In this document: piece after piece, positions 1 to 9,745 of the stretch
How positions within the stretch are numbered: the first letter of the stretch is position 1
Layout: each line of letters starts with the position of its first letter
Assembly: GCF_001544915.2 (NCBI RefSeq)
Contig: NZ_FCOE02000001.1
Span: 310,001 to 374,000, forward strand
DNA length: 64,000 bases
From: Caballeronia pedi
Lineage (GTDB): Bacteria; Pseudomonadota; Gammaproteobacteria; Burkholderiales; Burkholderiaceae
Direction: 5' to 3'
The notes under the pieces: model-generated
What the model was told of the DNA's origin: nothing
What the model saw: the letters and a program-made list of their open reading frames with translations, nothing else
The model's database searches: none
Made by a program: the position numbers and the translations under genes

Positions 1-1548
1 GCGCAGGCCGGGCTGCGCATGCTCTGGAAGGGCGGCAATGCCGTCGATGCTGCCATCGCTGCGGCGGCCGCCATCACCGTGGTCGAGCCGGTATCGTGCG
101 GTCTGGGTGGCGATGCCTTCGCGCTGGTCTGGGACGGCAAGAAGCTGCACGGACTGAATGCGTCGGGCGTGTCGCCGGCGGCGTGGAACGTCGACTATTT
201 CCGGCGCAAATATGGCGAGGAGAACGGGCTCGCGCGTCAGCCCAAGCGCGGCTGGGACGCCGTGACCGTGCCGGGCGTCATCGCCGGATGGGAAGCCTTG
301 CACGCGAAGTTCGGTTCGCTGCCGTTCGCGGACCTGATGGAACCCGCGATCGAGATCGCCGAGCGCGGTCACGCGGTGGCGAGCATCGTCGCGTACAAGT
401 GGGCGGCGGCGGTGCCCGAACTCAAGGATCAGCCCGGTTTCGCGGACGTCTTCATGCCGCGCGGCCGCGCGCCCGAGGTGAGCGAACTCGTGCGCTTTCC
501 TGGTCACGCGAAGACCTTGCGCCTGCTCGCGCAGCACGGTCCGCGCGCGTATTACGAAGGCGAGATCGCCGAACGCATCGCGTCGTTTGCGCGCGAAGGC
601 GGCGCGGCGCTGACGATGAACGACTTGCGCAACTATCGCGCGGACTGGGTCGAGCCGATCAGCAAGGACTATCGCGGACACACGGTGCACGAGATTCCGC
701 CGAACGGGCAGGGCATTGCCGCGCTGATCGCGCTCGGCATTCTCGACAAGTTCGATGTCAGCACGCTCGCCGTCGATGGCATCGAGTCGCAGCATTTGCA
801 GATCGAGGCGATGAAGCTCGCGTTCGCCGACGTCTACCGCTACGTCGCCGATCCGCGCTCGATGGAGGTGACGCCCGAGCAGATGCTGGACGACGCGTAC
901 CTGACGGAGCGCGCGAAGCTCATCGACCCGAAGAAGGCCACGCAATTCGACTTCGGCATGCCGAAGGCGGGCGGCACCATCTATATGTCGGTGGCCGACG
1001 AGCGCGGCATGATGGTGAGCTTCATTCAGTCGAATTACATGGGCTTCGGCTCGGGCGTGGTCGTGCCGGACACGGGCATCGCGCTGCAGAACCGCGGCTG
1101 CGGTTTCTCGATGGATCCGAAATCCGCGAACGTCGTGGAAGGCGGCAAGCGCCCGTTCCATACGATCATCCCCGCGTTTCTCACGCAGGACATCGATGGC
1201 AAGCGCGAAGCGGTGATGAGCTTCGGCGTGATGGGCGGTGACATGCAGCCGCAAGGCCATCTGCAATCCGTCGTGCGCATGCTCGACTACGGCCAGCAGC
1301 CGCAGGCCGCGTGCGATGCGCCGCGCTGGAAGGTCAACCGCGACTTCACCATCGATATCGAAGCCACGCTCGATCCCGAAACCGCGCGTGCGCTCGAAGG
1401 CCTCGGTCACACGATCAAGTCCGTCGACGATCCTTACATGGACTTCGGCTCGGGCCAGTACATCTGGAAGCTCGACCGCAACGATCCCGAACGTGGTTAT
1501 GTCGCGGCGAGCGACAGCCGGCGCGACGGTCTGGCCGCCGGGTTCTAA
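1..1548 (+). CDS. Gamma-glutamyltransferase family protein (5' end outside window)
   Basis: The reading frame is open from base 1, so the true start lies upstream; the first visible residues already match the GGT large-subunit N-terminal motif (GGNAVDAAIAAA). This Ntn-hydrolase family is made as a proenzyme and cleaves itself before a nucleophilic threonine. Here that residue is probably the Thr encoded at 976-978, in GGTIYMSVAD, which aligns with the TTHYSVVD junction of classical GGT. The usual His after the threonines is replaced by Tyr, as in YwrD-like or other divergent members rather than glutathione-specific GGT. The C-terminal PQGHLQ and DYG motifs are present. A transporter gene follows after 126 bp, so the pair may import and hydrolyse a gamma-glutamyl or related amide. 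The family call is firm; the substrate is unknown. Confidence 0.9.
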   Translation, partial: AQAGLRMLWKGGNAVDAAIAAAAAITVVEPVSCGLGGDAFALVWDGKKLHGLNASGVSPAAWNVDYFRRKYGEENGLARQPKRGWDAVTVPGVIAGWEALHAKFGSLPFADLMEPAIEIAERGHAVASIVAYKWAAAVPELKDQPGFADVFMPRGRAPEVSELVRFPGHAKTLRLLAQHGPRAYYEGEIAERIASFAREGGAALTMNDLRNYRADWVEPISKDYRGHTVHEIPPNGQGIAALIALGILDKFDVSTLAVDGIESQHLQIEAMKLAFADVYRYVADPRSMEVTPEQMLDDAYLTERAKLIDPKKATQFDFGMPKAGGTIYMSVADERGMMVSFIQSNYMGFGSGVVVPDTGIALQNRGCGFSMDPKSANVVEGGKRPFHTIIPAFLTQDIDGKREAVMSFGVMGGDMQPQGHLQSVVRMLDYGQQPQAACDAPRWKVNRDFTIDIEATLDPETARALEGLGHTIKSVDDPYMDFGSGQYIWKLDRNDPERGYVAASDSRRDGLAAGF

Positions 1549-1674
1549 AACGACCATCGGAGACCGCGTCGTGCGACCGGTCTCCATCCAACATGACAAA
1601 GCGTCGATTCGCTGCTTCCAGGCACGCGAAGGGAAACGCGCATGCCCGCGTCGGGCGAAGAGAAAGGGGACATC

Positions 1675-3015
1675 ATGAATGAACAGGCGTATCGGGCGCC
1701 GAATGCTCAAGTCGCTGCGACCGAAACGTCCGCGCCAAGAGCGGCGCCATCGAAGGCGATGATCCGCCGCATCGTGTTTTCGTCGTCGATCGGCAACGCG
1801 CTCGAGTGGTTCGACTTTCTCGTCTACGGCTATTTCGCGACCGTGATCGCGAAGGCGTTCTTTCCGTCGCAGGACGAGTGGCTGTCGACGATGCTGGCCA
1901 TCGGCACGTTCGGCATCTCGTTCCTGATGCGTCCGCTCGGCGCGATCGTGCTCGGCATTTACGGCGACCGCAAAGGGCGCAAGGCCGCGCTCACGCTCGC
2001 CATTCTGCTGATGATGGTCGGCACGCTCACCATGGCGGTGATGCCGTCGTACGCGCACATCGGCGTGGCGGCGCCGCTTCTGATCCTGCTGGCGCGGCTC
2101 GTGCAAGGCTTTGCAGTGGGCGGCGAGTTCGGCAGCGCGACGGCGTTCATGGTCGAGCACAGCGAGGCGCGGCGAGGCTATTACGCAAGCTGGCAGTTCG
2201 CGAGTCAGGGGCTGGCCGCGATCATGGCCGCGGCCTTCGGCTCAGTGCTGACCGCCTGGCTGCCGCCGCCGCAGCTCGAAAGCTGGGGCTGGCGCATTCC
2301 GTTCGTCTTCGGACTGCTGGTCGGACCGGTGGGTTACTACATCCGCTCGCATCTGGACGAAACACCCGAATTTCTCGCGACGCGCGCCGAAAAGAAGGTG
2401 GGCGCGCCAGGCGTCTCGTTCTCGAATCAATGGCTGAACCTGTTGCTGGCCGTCGGCATCGTGGCGCAATCGACGGTCGGCGTGTACGTCCTGCAACTCT
2501 ATATGCCGATGTATGCCGTCAAGCAGCTTCATCTTCCCGCGACGGCTTCGTTCGCCGTCGTGGTGCTCAATGGCGGACTTCAGTTCATTTTCTCGCCGTT
2601 GATGGGCGCGCTCTCCGACCGGCTCGGACGTATCCGCATCATGCTTGGCACGTCGATCTTCATGGGCGTCACGATTTATCCGATGTTCGCGTGGCTGCAG
2701 ACGCACCCGACCATCGCTTCGCTCGTCATGCTGCAATCGGTCGCGGGCATTCTCAAGGCAGCGTACTCCGGTCCGATGCCCGCGCTGATGTCCGAAATCT
2801 TCCCGACGTGCGTGCGCTCGACCGGCCTCTCGATCGGCTACGCGCTCGGCGTCACGCTGTTCGGCGGTTTCGCGCCGACGATCGTCGAGGCGTTCATCCA
2901 CGTCACCGGCGACAAGCTCGCGCCGAGTTACTACGTGTTGCTGGCGGCGGTGCTGTCGGGTCTGTCGCTGGCGATTGTCGCGTGGCGTATGCGCGCGGGG
3001 CGGCGCGCGATCTGA
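1675..3015 (+). CDS. MFS transporter, metabolite:H+ symporter (MHS) type
   Basis: This is a 446-residue inner-membrane protein with about 12 hydrophobic segments. The first segment carries SIGNALEWFDF, followed by the loop GDRKGRKAAL and the motif RLVQGFAVGGEFG, which together mark the MHS branch of the major facilitator superfamily (citrate, ketoglutarate, proline/betaine and shikimate carriers). The ATG at 1675 is chosen over an earlier in-frame ATG at 1642 because AAAGGGGA sits 4-11 bases before it and the earlier start adds only a charged stretch. It lies downstream of the GGT-family gene on the same strand and probably imports a substrate or exports a product for it. The actual solute cannot be read from the sequence. 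Confidence 0.88.
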   Translation: MNEQAYRAPNAQVAATETSAPRAAPSKAMIRRIVFSSSIGNALEWFDFLVYGYFATVIAKAFFPSQDEWLSTMLAIGTFGISFLMRPLGAIVLGIYGDRKGRKAALTLAILLMMVGTLTMAVMPSYAHIGVAAPLLILLARLVQGFAVGGEFGSATAFMVEHSEARRGYYASWQFASQGLAAIMAAAFGSVLTAWLPPPQLESWGWRIPFVFGLLVGPVGYYIRSHLDETPEFLATRAEKKVGAPGVSFSNQWLNLLLAVGIVAQSTVGVYVLQLYMPMYAVKQLHLPATASFAVVVLNGGLQFIFSPLMGALSDRLGRIRIMLGTSIFMGVTIYPMFAWLQTHPTIASLVMLQSVAGILKAAYSGPMPALMSEIFPTCVRSTGLSIGYALGVTLFGGFAPTIVEAFIHVTGDKLAPSYYVLLAAVLSGLSLAIVAWRMRAGRRAI

Positions 3016-3327
3016 CGGGTCAGGTGTTCTCTCTGCATATTCAGGCTTCAGGCACGAACTTCAGCGCGTGTGGCACGTTTCATGCTGCAACGCACCACTG
3101 GCCGCTCATATCGAGACTCGTAAGAATTTGGTGCAGACGGAACCGGCGCGCCGCGCCGGAGTCTGTCCCCATGTCTGCAAACTCGTTGCAGGGCGGCTAA
3201 GATTGAAAATCATGCCGCTAAACAATTGAAGTCAGAACGCCGGGACCGAACCGTTCGCGGCGTCGCCTGAACCTCGGCCTTCCCTGTTGGCCGATGGCGC
3301 GTTCAGTTCAGCCTGGGAGCGCGATAT
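3016..3327. other. 312-bp intergenic region with two hairpins
   Basis: No coding frame of merit is seen. CCGGCGCG at 3143-3150 and CGCGCCGG at 3152-3159 form a strong inverted repeat, with flanking CAGAC (3134-3138) and GTCTG (3161-3165) extending it. A second structure pairs GCGGC (3193-3197) with GCCGC (3214-3218) around an inner GATT/AATC pair. Neither is followed by a U-tract, so they are not clear intrinsic terminators. GGGAG at about 3315 serves as ribosome binding site for the next gene. Confidence 0.5.
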
Positions 3328-4152
3328 ATGCACACCGACAGTACCCATGTGATGCCCTGGCGCATCGAAGACATCGATCTCACGCGGATCGATCGCCATA
3401 AGGCGGCATCTAATGAGCATCTTCTCTTGTTGTTGTGCGCCTGCTCGTTCATCGAGAGCGGCACGGATCTCTATACCAGCAATCTCAGCAAGTATTTTCA
3501 TGACGACCCCGAGATTTCGGCGTGGCTCAATAACGAGTGGGAGCCCGAAGAGATGCAGCATGGCAGGGCGCTCAAGACTTACATCCATCACGTGTGGCCC
3601 GAGTTCGACTGGGACACGGCGTTCAAAAACTTCTTCGCCGAATATTCGCTGACCTGCTCGTATGAGGAATTCGAGAAGAAGCGTGCGCTCGAGATGGTGG
3701 CGCGCTGTGTCGTCGAGACGGGAACGGCCACGCTTTATCGCGCGATCAATGATTGTTCGGATGAGCCGGTGCTGAAGGAAATCACCGACAACATTCGCAC
3801 GGACGAAGTGCGCCACTACAAGCATTTTTTCCACTTTTTCAAGAAGTGGAACAAGATCGAGGGCAATGGCCGCATGGCTGTGCTCGGCGCGCTCGTGCGG
3901 CGCGTGATGGAACTCAAGAGCGAGGATTCGGAGATCGCGCTGCGGCACGTCTTCGCCATTCGTTATCCCGAGCGTGCGCAGGATGCGGAGTACAACCGCG
4001 AACTGTCTGCGCGCGTGAATGCGCTCGTGCGGCGCAATCTGTCGGCGGATCAGGCCATCAAGATGCTGCTCAAGCCGCTCGATCTGCCCGCGCGCATCCA
4101 GCCGGGCGTGCACTATCCGCTCTCCAAGATGACGCAGTTGTTCTTCCGTTGA
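3328..4152 (+). CDS. Ferritin-like di-iron domain protein
   Basis: The protein has 274 residues and is all-helical in appearance. It carries the spaced Glu/His ligands expected of a ferritin-like four-helix bundle: FIESGTDLY in helix 1, EPEEMQHGRAL (ExxH) in helix 2, VETGTATLYRA in helix 3 and DEVRHYKHFF (ExxH) in helix 4. This places a likely carboxylate-bridged di-iron site in a soluble cytoplasmic protein. Homologues of this size are annotated only as ferritin-like domain proteins; oxidase, desaturase and storage roles are all possible. The ATG is preceded by GGGAG at suitable spacing, and a hairpin terminator lies just downstream. Confidence 0.75.
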   Translation: MHTDSTHVMPWRIEDIDLTRIDRHKAASNEHLLLLLCACSFIESGTDLYTSNLSKYFHDDPEISAWLNNEWEPEEMQHGRALKTYIHHVWPEFDWDTAFKNFFAEYSLTCSYEEFEKKRALEMVARCVVETGTATLYRAINDCSDEPVLKEITDNIRTDEVRHYKHFFHFFKKWNKIEGNGRMAVLGALVRRVMELKSEDSEIALRHVFAIRYPERAQDAEYNRELSARVNALVRRNLSADQAIKMLLKPLDLPARIQPGVHYPLSKMTQLFFR

Positions 4153-4165
4153 AACCTACCTCACG

Positions 4166-4192
4166 ATGCCGGCCCTAAGCCGGCATTTTGTT
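4166..4192 (+). terminator. Intrinsic terminator after the ferritin-like gene
   Basis: An 8-bp perfect stem (ATGCCGGC at 4166-4173, GCCGGCAT at 4179-4186) with loop CCTAA is followed by TTTTGTT. It begins 13 bases after the stop codon of the ferritin-like gene and ends right at the start codon of the next gene. Confidence 0.75.
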
Positions 4193-4705
4193 ATGACCGA
4201 TACCAACGCGCCGCAGCCGTCCCTGTCCTCGCAATCCGTCTTCGACGAATGGCCGCCCGAGTTGCGCGCGCTGTTCGACGGCACGCTCGCCGTCGCCGAT
4301 GCCGGTTTCACCGCATCGCTGTGCGCAGCCGATCACGCTCATCGCGTGCGAACCGCGCTGCTGAGCGCGGGCGAACTGCTCGCGCCCGACGCGCGCACGC
4401 TCGCGTTCGGATTGTGGCCATCGTCGCGAACCGCGCAGGCAGTCGCCGCGACGGGACGCGCGACGCTCGCCTTCGTTTTCGACGAAGCGTTCTATCAGGT
4501 GCATCTCGATGTGCGCCGCGTGCCGGTCGATGACGTGCCGCTCGCGTGCTTCGTCGGCACGATCGAGAGTGGGGAAGTGCAGCGGGTGGGATATGCGCGA
4601 CTCACGAGCGGAATCGCGTTCGAACTGACCGAAGCGCAATCGGCGCTTGCGCGCTGGCGCGAGCAACTCGAATGGCTGAAGCGGGCGGCGAGCGCCGCCG
4701 CCTGA
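4193..4705 (+). CDS. Pyridoxamine 5'-phosphate oxidase-like flavin-nucleotide-binding protein
   Basis: This is a small soluble protein of 170 residues. The pattern of a central beta-rich segment (TLAFGLWPSSRTAQAV, ATLAFVFDEAFYQVHLDVRR) resembles the split-barrel FMN-binding fold of PNPOx-related proteins; no catalytic assignment is possible. An in-frame ATG at 4166 lies inside the terminator stem and is rejected as start, so 4193 is used, although no Shine-Dalgarno sequence fits between the hairpin and this ATG. The gene ends 46 bp from the convergent rhlE. Family confidence is moderate. Confidence 0.6.
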   Translation: MTDTNAPQPSLSSQSVFDEWPPELRALFDGTLAVADAGFTASLCAADHAHRVRTALLSAGELLAPDARTLAFGLWPSSRTAQAVAATGRATLAFVFDEAFYQVHLDVRRVPVDDVPLACFVGTIESGEVQRVGYARLTSGIAFELTEAQSALARWREQLEWLKRAASAAA

Positions 4706-4710
4706 AGCAT

Positions 4711-4738
4711 CGGTGCGACACGTTGGAGCGTCGCACCG
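4711..4738. repeat. Inverted repeat between convergent genes
   Basis: CGGTGCGAC (4711-4719) and GTCGCACCG (4730-4738) form a perfect 9-bp stem between the convergent ends of the FMN-binding protein gene and rhlE. There is no U-tract on either strand, so a terminator role is only possible. Confidence 0.4.
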
Positions 4739-4751
4739 GGAAATCTACGCC

Positions 4752-6266
<1,515 letters not shown>

Positions 6267-6504
6267 AAATTGGATGCTTATCGTTATAGCGAGCGGCGCG
6301 CGTGCGAATCAGGGCTGCGGCGAAGCAGAGCTCGGCCGGCCGCGCGCATACGCGACGCTCGGAAATAAATCGGGCGGCGGGCCATTCGGCGATCAGCGAT
6401 CGCCGGGCGTTGCCGCAAGGTTCGACGTGCTATCAAGACACGTCATCTGACGCTAAGTTGCATCGAAGGACACTTCGACGCGGCGGCGCCCGTTTCAGCA
6501 GGCC

Positions 6505-7125
6505 TCACGCGACATAGCGCGCGACGCTCACGAACTGGCACAGGCTGCCTGCGAGCACGAACAGATGCCAGATTCCGTGTCCGTGCCGGATGCGCTCGTC
6601 GTTGATGAAAAAGTAAATGCCGGCGCTGTAAATCACGCCGCCCGCCACCAGCCATGCGGTTCCCGCGGCTGGCAGCGCCGTCACGAGCGGATGAACGGCT
6701 ACGAGCGCGAGCCATCCCATCAGCACGTACAGCACCATCGACACACTGCGGGTTCGACGCCCGAGCGTGAGTTCCTGCGTGATGCCGAGCGCCGCGAGCC
6801 CCCAGCTCACGCCGAAGAGCGACCAGCCCCAGGGGCCACGCAAGGTCACCAGTGTATACGGCGTGTAGCTGCCGGCTATCAACAAGTAGATGGCCGAGTG
6901 ATCGCACTTCTGCAGTATCGCTTTCAGGCGCGGCGTGCGCGCCCAGTGATACAGCGTGGAGATGATGTAGAGCGCGCTGAGCATTGCGCCGTACACCGCG
7001 AAGCTGACGACCTTGTAGGCGTCGCCGTCGAGCGCGCCCATCGTGACGAGCGTCGCGAGCCCCGCCACCGACAGCAGCGCGCCGATCAGATGGCTGATGC
7101 TGTTGAAACGCTCACCTGCGTGCAT
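6505..7125 (-). CDS. trhA: PAQR/hemolysin III family membrane protein
   Basis: About seven hydrophobic segments in 206 residues and the motifs HLIGA, STLYHW, CDHSAIYLLIAGSYTPY and HGIWHLFV identify the hemolysin III (TrhA, PAQR) family. The conserved Ser/His/Asp residues in these motifs form the metal-site signature of PAQR proteins. The role is membrane homeostasis; the hemolysin name is historical. The ATG at 7125 is preferred over an upstream TTG at 7164, since the TTG lies within the terminator hairpin of the preceding gene. The gene stands between rhlE and the cytochrome c genes and is probably a separate transcript. Confidence 0.85.
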   Translation of the reverse strand: MHAGERFNSISHLIGALLSVAGLATLVTMGALDGDAYKVVSFAVYGAMLSALYIISTLYHWARTPRLKAILQKCDHSAIYLLIAGSYTPYTLVTLRGPWGWSLFGVSWGLAALGITQELTLGRRTRSVSMVLYVLMGWLALVAVHPLVTALPAAGTAWLVAGGVIYSAGIYFFINDERIRHGHGIWHLFVLAGSLCQFVSVARYVA

Positions 7126-7138
7126 GAATCCATTCCGC

Positions 7139-7182
7139 CAAAAGACAAGGGGCGCGGCCCCCAACTACGTAGGCTGCGCCCC
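7139..7182 (-). terminator. Intrinsic terminator of the cytochrome c operon
   Basis: On the minus strand GGGGCGC-A-GCC pairs with GGC-C-GCGCCCC (arms at 7172-7182 and 7149-7159, one mismatch), then TTGTCTTTT follows. It starts 45 bases past the stop codon of the triheme cytochrome gene, before trhA. Confidence 0.7.
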
Positions 7183-7226
7183 AAATGCGTATTGTACGCT
7201 CTATTGGCGGATGGTCGCCGCGGACC

Positions 7227-8525
7227 TCAATCGAGCGGCGCCGAGCGCAGGTTGCTCACCTGCTGCGGCGACACCGGCGTGCCGTGGTTACCCCACGACA
7301 TACGGATGTAGGTCACGACCGCCGCGACTTCCGTATCCGACAGCGACTGCGCGAAAGGCGGCATGCCGTGCGGCATCGGATTGCCTTCCGTGCTCGGCGG
7401 ATAGCCGCCGTTCAACGTCATGCGGATCGGGTTGACGGCCGACGGCATCTGGATCGACTGGTTGTTGGCGAGCGGCGGATAAGCCGGCGGCTTGCCAAGA
7501 CCATTTTCCTGATGGCACTTCGCGCAGTTTTCGGTGTAGACCTTCTTGCCCAGCGTGAGCAGCTCGCCGCCGAACTTGTCGGACGTCTCCAGCTGCATGA
7601 CTTCCGGCGCTTCCTTCTTCTGCGGGATCGACTTGAGATAGGTCGAAATCGCGTTGATGTCCGCGTCGGTCATGTACTGCAGGCTGTTGTGGACCACTTC
7701 GGCCATCGGGCCGAACACCGCGCCGCGCTGCGACACGCCGGTCTTCAGCAGGTCGTTGATGTCCTTCAGGTCCCAGTCGCCGAGGCCGGCTTCCTTGTTC
7801 GACGTGAGCGACGGCGCATACCAGTTCTGCAGCGGGATCAGGCCGCCGGCGAAGGCCGCCGAGTTGACCGGACCGCCCATCGCGTTGATCGACGTGTGGC
7901 ACATGCCGCAGTGGCCAAGGCCTTCGACCAGATACGCGCCGCGGTTCCATTCGACCGATTTGGTCGGATCCGGCTTGTACTCGCCTTCCGAGAAGAACAG
8001 CGTGCGCCAGCCGATCAGCAGGTTGCGGTTGTTGAACGGGAAGCGCAGTTCATGCGGACGGCTCGGTTCCGAAACCGGCGCGACCGAGCGCAGATACGCG
8101 TAGATCGCGTCGGAGTCGGCGCGCGTGACCTTCGTGTAGCTCGTGAACGGGAAGCCCGGATACAGCAGCGAACCGTCCTTCGAACGGCCGGTGTGCATCG
8201 CGCGATAGAAGTCGTCGGAGGTCCACTTGCCGATGCCGTATTGATCGTCCGGCGTGATGTTCGGCGTGAACATGGTGCCGAACGGCGTGGCCATCGGCAG
8301 GCCGCCTGCGAACTCCTTGCCGCCGCGCACCGTGTGGCACGCGATACAGTCGCCGGCGCGCGCGAGGTATTCACCTTGTTTGACGAGGGCGGCTTTGTCA
8401 GCCGGCGTCGCCGCGATGGCGCCGCCCGAATGCAGATTGTCGCCGCCCGACCAGAGGACGGCGCCGGCTGCGACGGCTGCCACCACGACAGCCGAGGAAA
8501 GTGCGAACAGGGACTTGCGTTTCAT
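7227..8525 (-). CDS. Triheme cytochrome c (alcohol/gluconate dehydrogenase cytochrome subunit-like)
   Basis: The 432-residue protein begins with a signal or anchor segment (residues 5-25). It contains three c-type heme motifs: CIACH at 60-64, CGMCH at 206-210 and CAKCH at 334-338. Length, spacing and the motif KQGEYLARAGDC match the triheme cytochrome subunits of membrane-bound alcohol, gluconate and aldehyde dehydrogenases, which pass electrons from a periplasmic dehydrogenase to ubiquinone or an oxidase. No dehydrogenase gene is adjacent. The only partner is the diheme cytochrome gene 21 bp upstream in the same operon. The fold is certain; the physiological donor is not. Confidence 0.9.
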   Translation of the reverse strand: MKRKSLFALSSAVVVAAVAAGAVLWSGGDNLHSGGAIAATPADKAALVKQGEYLARAGDCIACHTVRGGKEFAGGLPMATPFGTMFTPNITPDDQYGIGKWTSDDFYRAMHTGRSKDGSLLYPGFPFTSYTKVTRADSDAIYAYLRSVAPVSEPSRPHELRFPFNNRNLLIGWRTLFFSEGEYKPDPTKSVEWNRGAYLVEGLGHCGMCHTSINAMGGPVNSAAFAGGLIPLQNWYAPSLTSNKEAGLGDWDLKDINDLLKTGVSQRGAVFGPMAEVVHNSLQYMTDADINAISTYLKSIPQKKEAPEVMQLETSDKFGGELLTLGKKVYTENCAKCHQENGLGKPPAYPPLANNQSIQMPSAVNPIRMTLNGGYPPSTEGNPMPHGMPPFAQSLSDTEVAAVVTYIRMSWGNHGTPVSPQQVSNLRSAPLD

Positions 8526-8546
8526 TATGTTGTCGCTCCAGACGCC

Positions 8547-9293
8547 TTATTGCAGTTCGCTGCCGCACTTGAGCGGCATCTTCAACGAGCCAGCAGGCGC
8601 GGGCACCGGATTGGCGGGTGCTTGTTGCGTGGACAGCCAGGCGGCGACGGCGGTCACGTCGTCATCCGTCAGGCGCGAGGCGATCTGCTGCATGCAATCG
8701 GGCGCTTTCGCGTGACGCGTGCCCGACTTCCATGCGCCGACTTGCGCGCTGATGTAGTCCGAATGCAGGCCGACGAGACCCGGAATGGCCGGCTGCATGC
8801 CGGTCAGACCCTTGCCGTGGCAGGCCGCGCACGCGGGAATGTTCTTCGACGTATCGCCGTTCAGCACGATCTGCTGGCCGCGCGCGAGCGTCGTGGCCGA
8901 CACGTTCGACTTGGCGGGCGGCGGATACGGCGGACGCTGGTTCGAGAAGTACGTCGCGATCTGATGAAGGTAATCGTCCGAGAGATACGTGACGAGGTAG
9001 TTCATCGGCGGGTACTTGCGCCGGCCTTCGCGGAAATTCTGGAGCTGGTTGTACAGATAGTCGGCAGGCTTGCCGGCAAGACGCGGGAAGTAGTCGTTGT
9101 CCGTGCCTTCACCATGAACGCCGTGGCACGCCGTGCAGCCCTGCACGCGCGCGGCCATCGTGTCCGGTGCGATCGGCTGGTTCTGCGCCTGCGCGGCGGA
9201 GCTGAAAACGCCAGCGCTGCCTACCAGAGCCGAGGCAAAAGCCATAGCGAGCAGCGGACGAAAAATGCGTCTTGAAAACACGCGACACTCCAT
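8547..9293 (-). CDS. Diheme cytochrome c, c4-like
   Basis: The 248-residue form begins at the ATG at 9293. Upstream codons of the open frame give an arginine- and histidine-rich stretch that precedes a clear signal peptide, so they are excluded. The signal ends at AQA (near residue 36). Two heme motifs, CTACH at 53-57 and CAACH in the second half, sit in two similar domains as in cytochrome c4. Each domain has a following PxLAGKP or PGLVGLH element and a later Met-containing segment for axial ligation. It is periplasmic or membrane-attached and is co-transcribed with the triheme cytochrome, forming an electron relay. Confidence 0.87.
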   Translation of the reverse strand: MECRVFSRRIFRPLLAMAFASALVGSAGVFSSAAQAQNQPIAPDTMAARVQGCTACHGVHGEGTDNDYFPRLAGKPADYLYNQLQNFREGRRKYPPMNYLVTYLSDDYLHQIATYFSNQRPPYPPPAKSNVSATTLARGQQIVLNGDTSKNIPACAACHGKGLTGMQPAIPGLVGLHSDYISAQVGAWKSGTRHAKAPDCMQQIASRLTDDDVTAVAAWLSTQQAPANPVPAPAGSLKMPLKCGSELQ

Positions 9294-9745
9294 GAAATTC
9301 GGGGACCTGCCGAGCTTCGTGCGGCTCGGTGCGAAGGTGGCGAACCACGGCCACGCAGGGGGCGGTGGGTGGCGGACCACGGCCACAGCGGCTCGACGAG
9401 CCTCTGATGCGACGCGGCATTCTATCATCGATGCATGATGATGACTATTTGACACAATCTCGCTCTAAGTCCCACTGCAGCGCATTCGCGACAATTTGCC
9501 GCGCGTCTATTGACCATCCGCGACGAACTTCTCACGCGCGTTCGCTTCATTGCCTTTCGACAAAGATTCGACTCGACGTGAAGCGCCTGCGCCGTTCCGA
9601 TGTGCTCCATGCAGTTTCGGAAGCGTCGGGCAAAAATTCAAGGCGTTTCGCTGACCTTCGATGCTGTGCTGCAACCGAGCCTTCGTTTAGACTCCGCAGA
9701 CTTTCTTCCTTCGGCAATACGCGCACGCGCCGCAATCGGCTCCGC
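9294..9745. other. 452-bp divergent intergenic region
   Basis: The region separates the cytochrome c operon (minus) from the CopD gene (plus). A direct repeat ACCACGGCCAC occurs at 9344-9354 and 9376-9386, 32 bp apart. TAGAAT on the minus strand (9419-9424) is a possible -10 for the cytochromes, and TTGACA occurs at 9449-9454 on the plus strand without a convincing -10 partner. Open frames crossing this region look non-coding. Confidence 0.4.

Noticed and set aside
7185..9275. 696-codon plus-strand frame
   Set aside because: Antisense to both cytochrome c genes, which have clear heme motifs.
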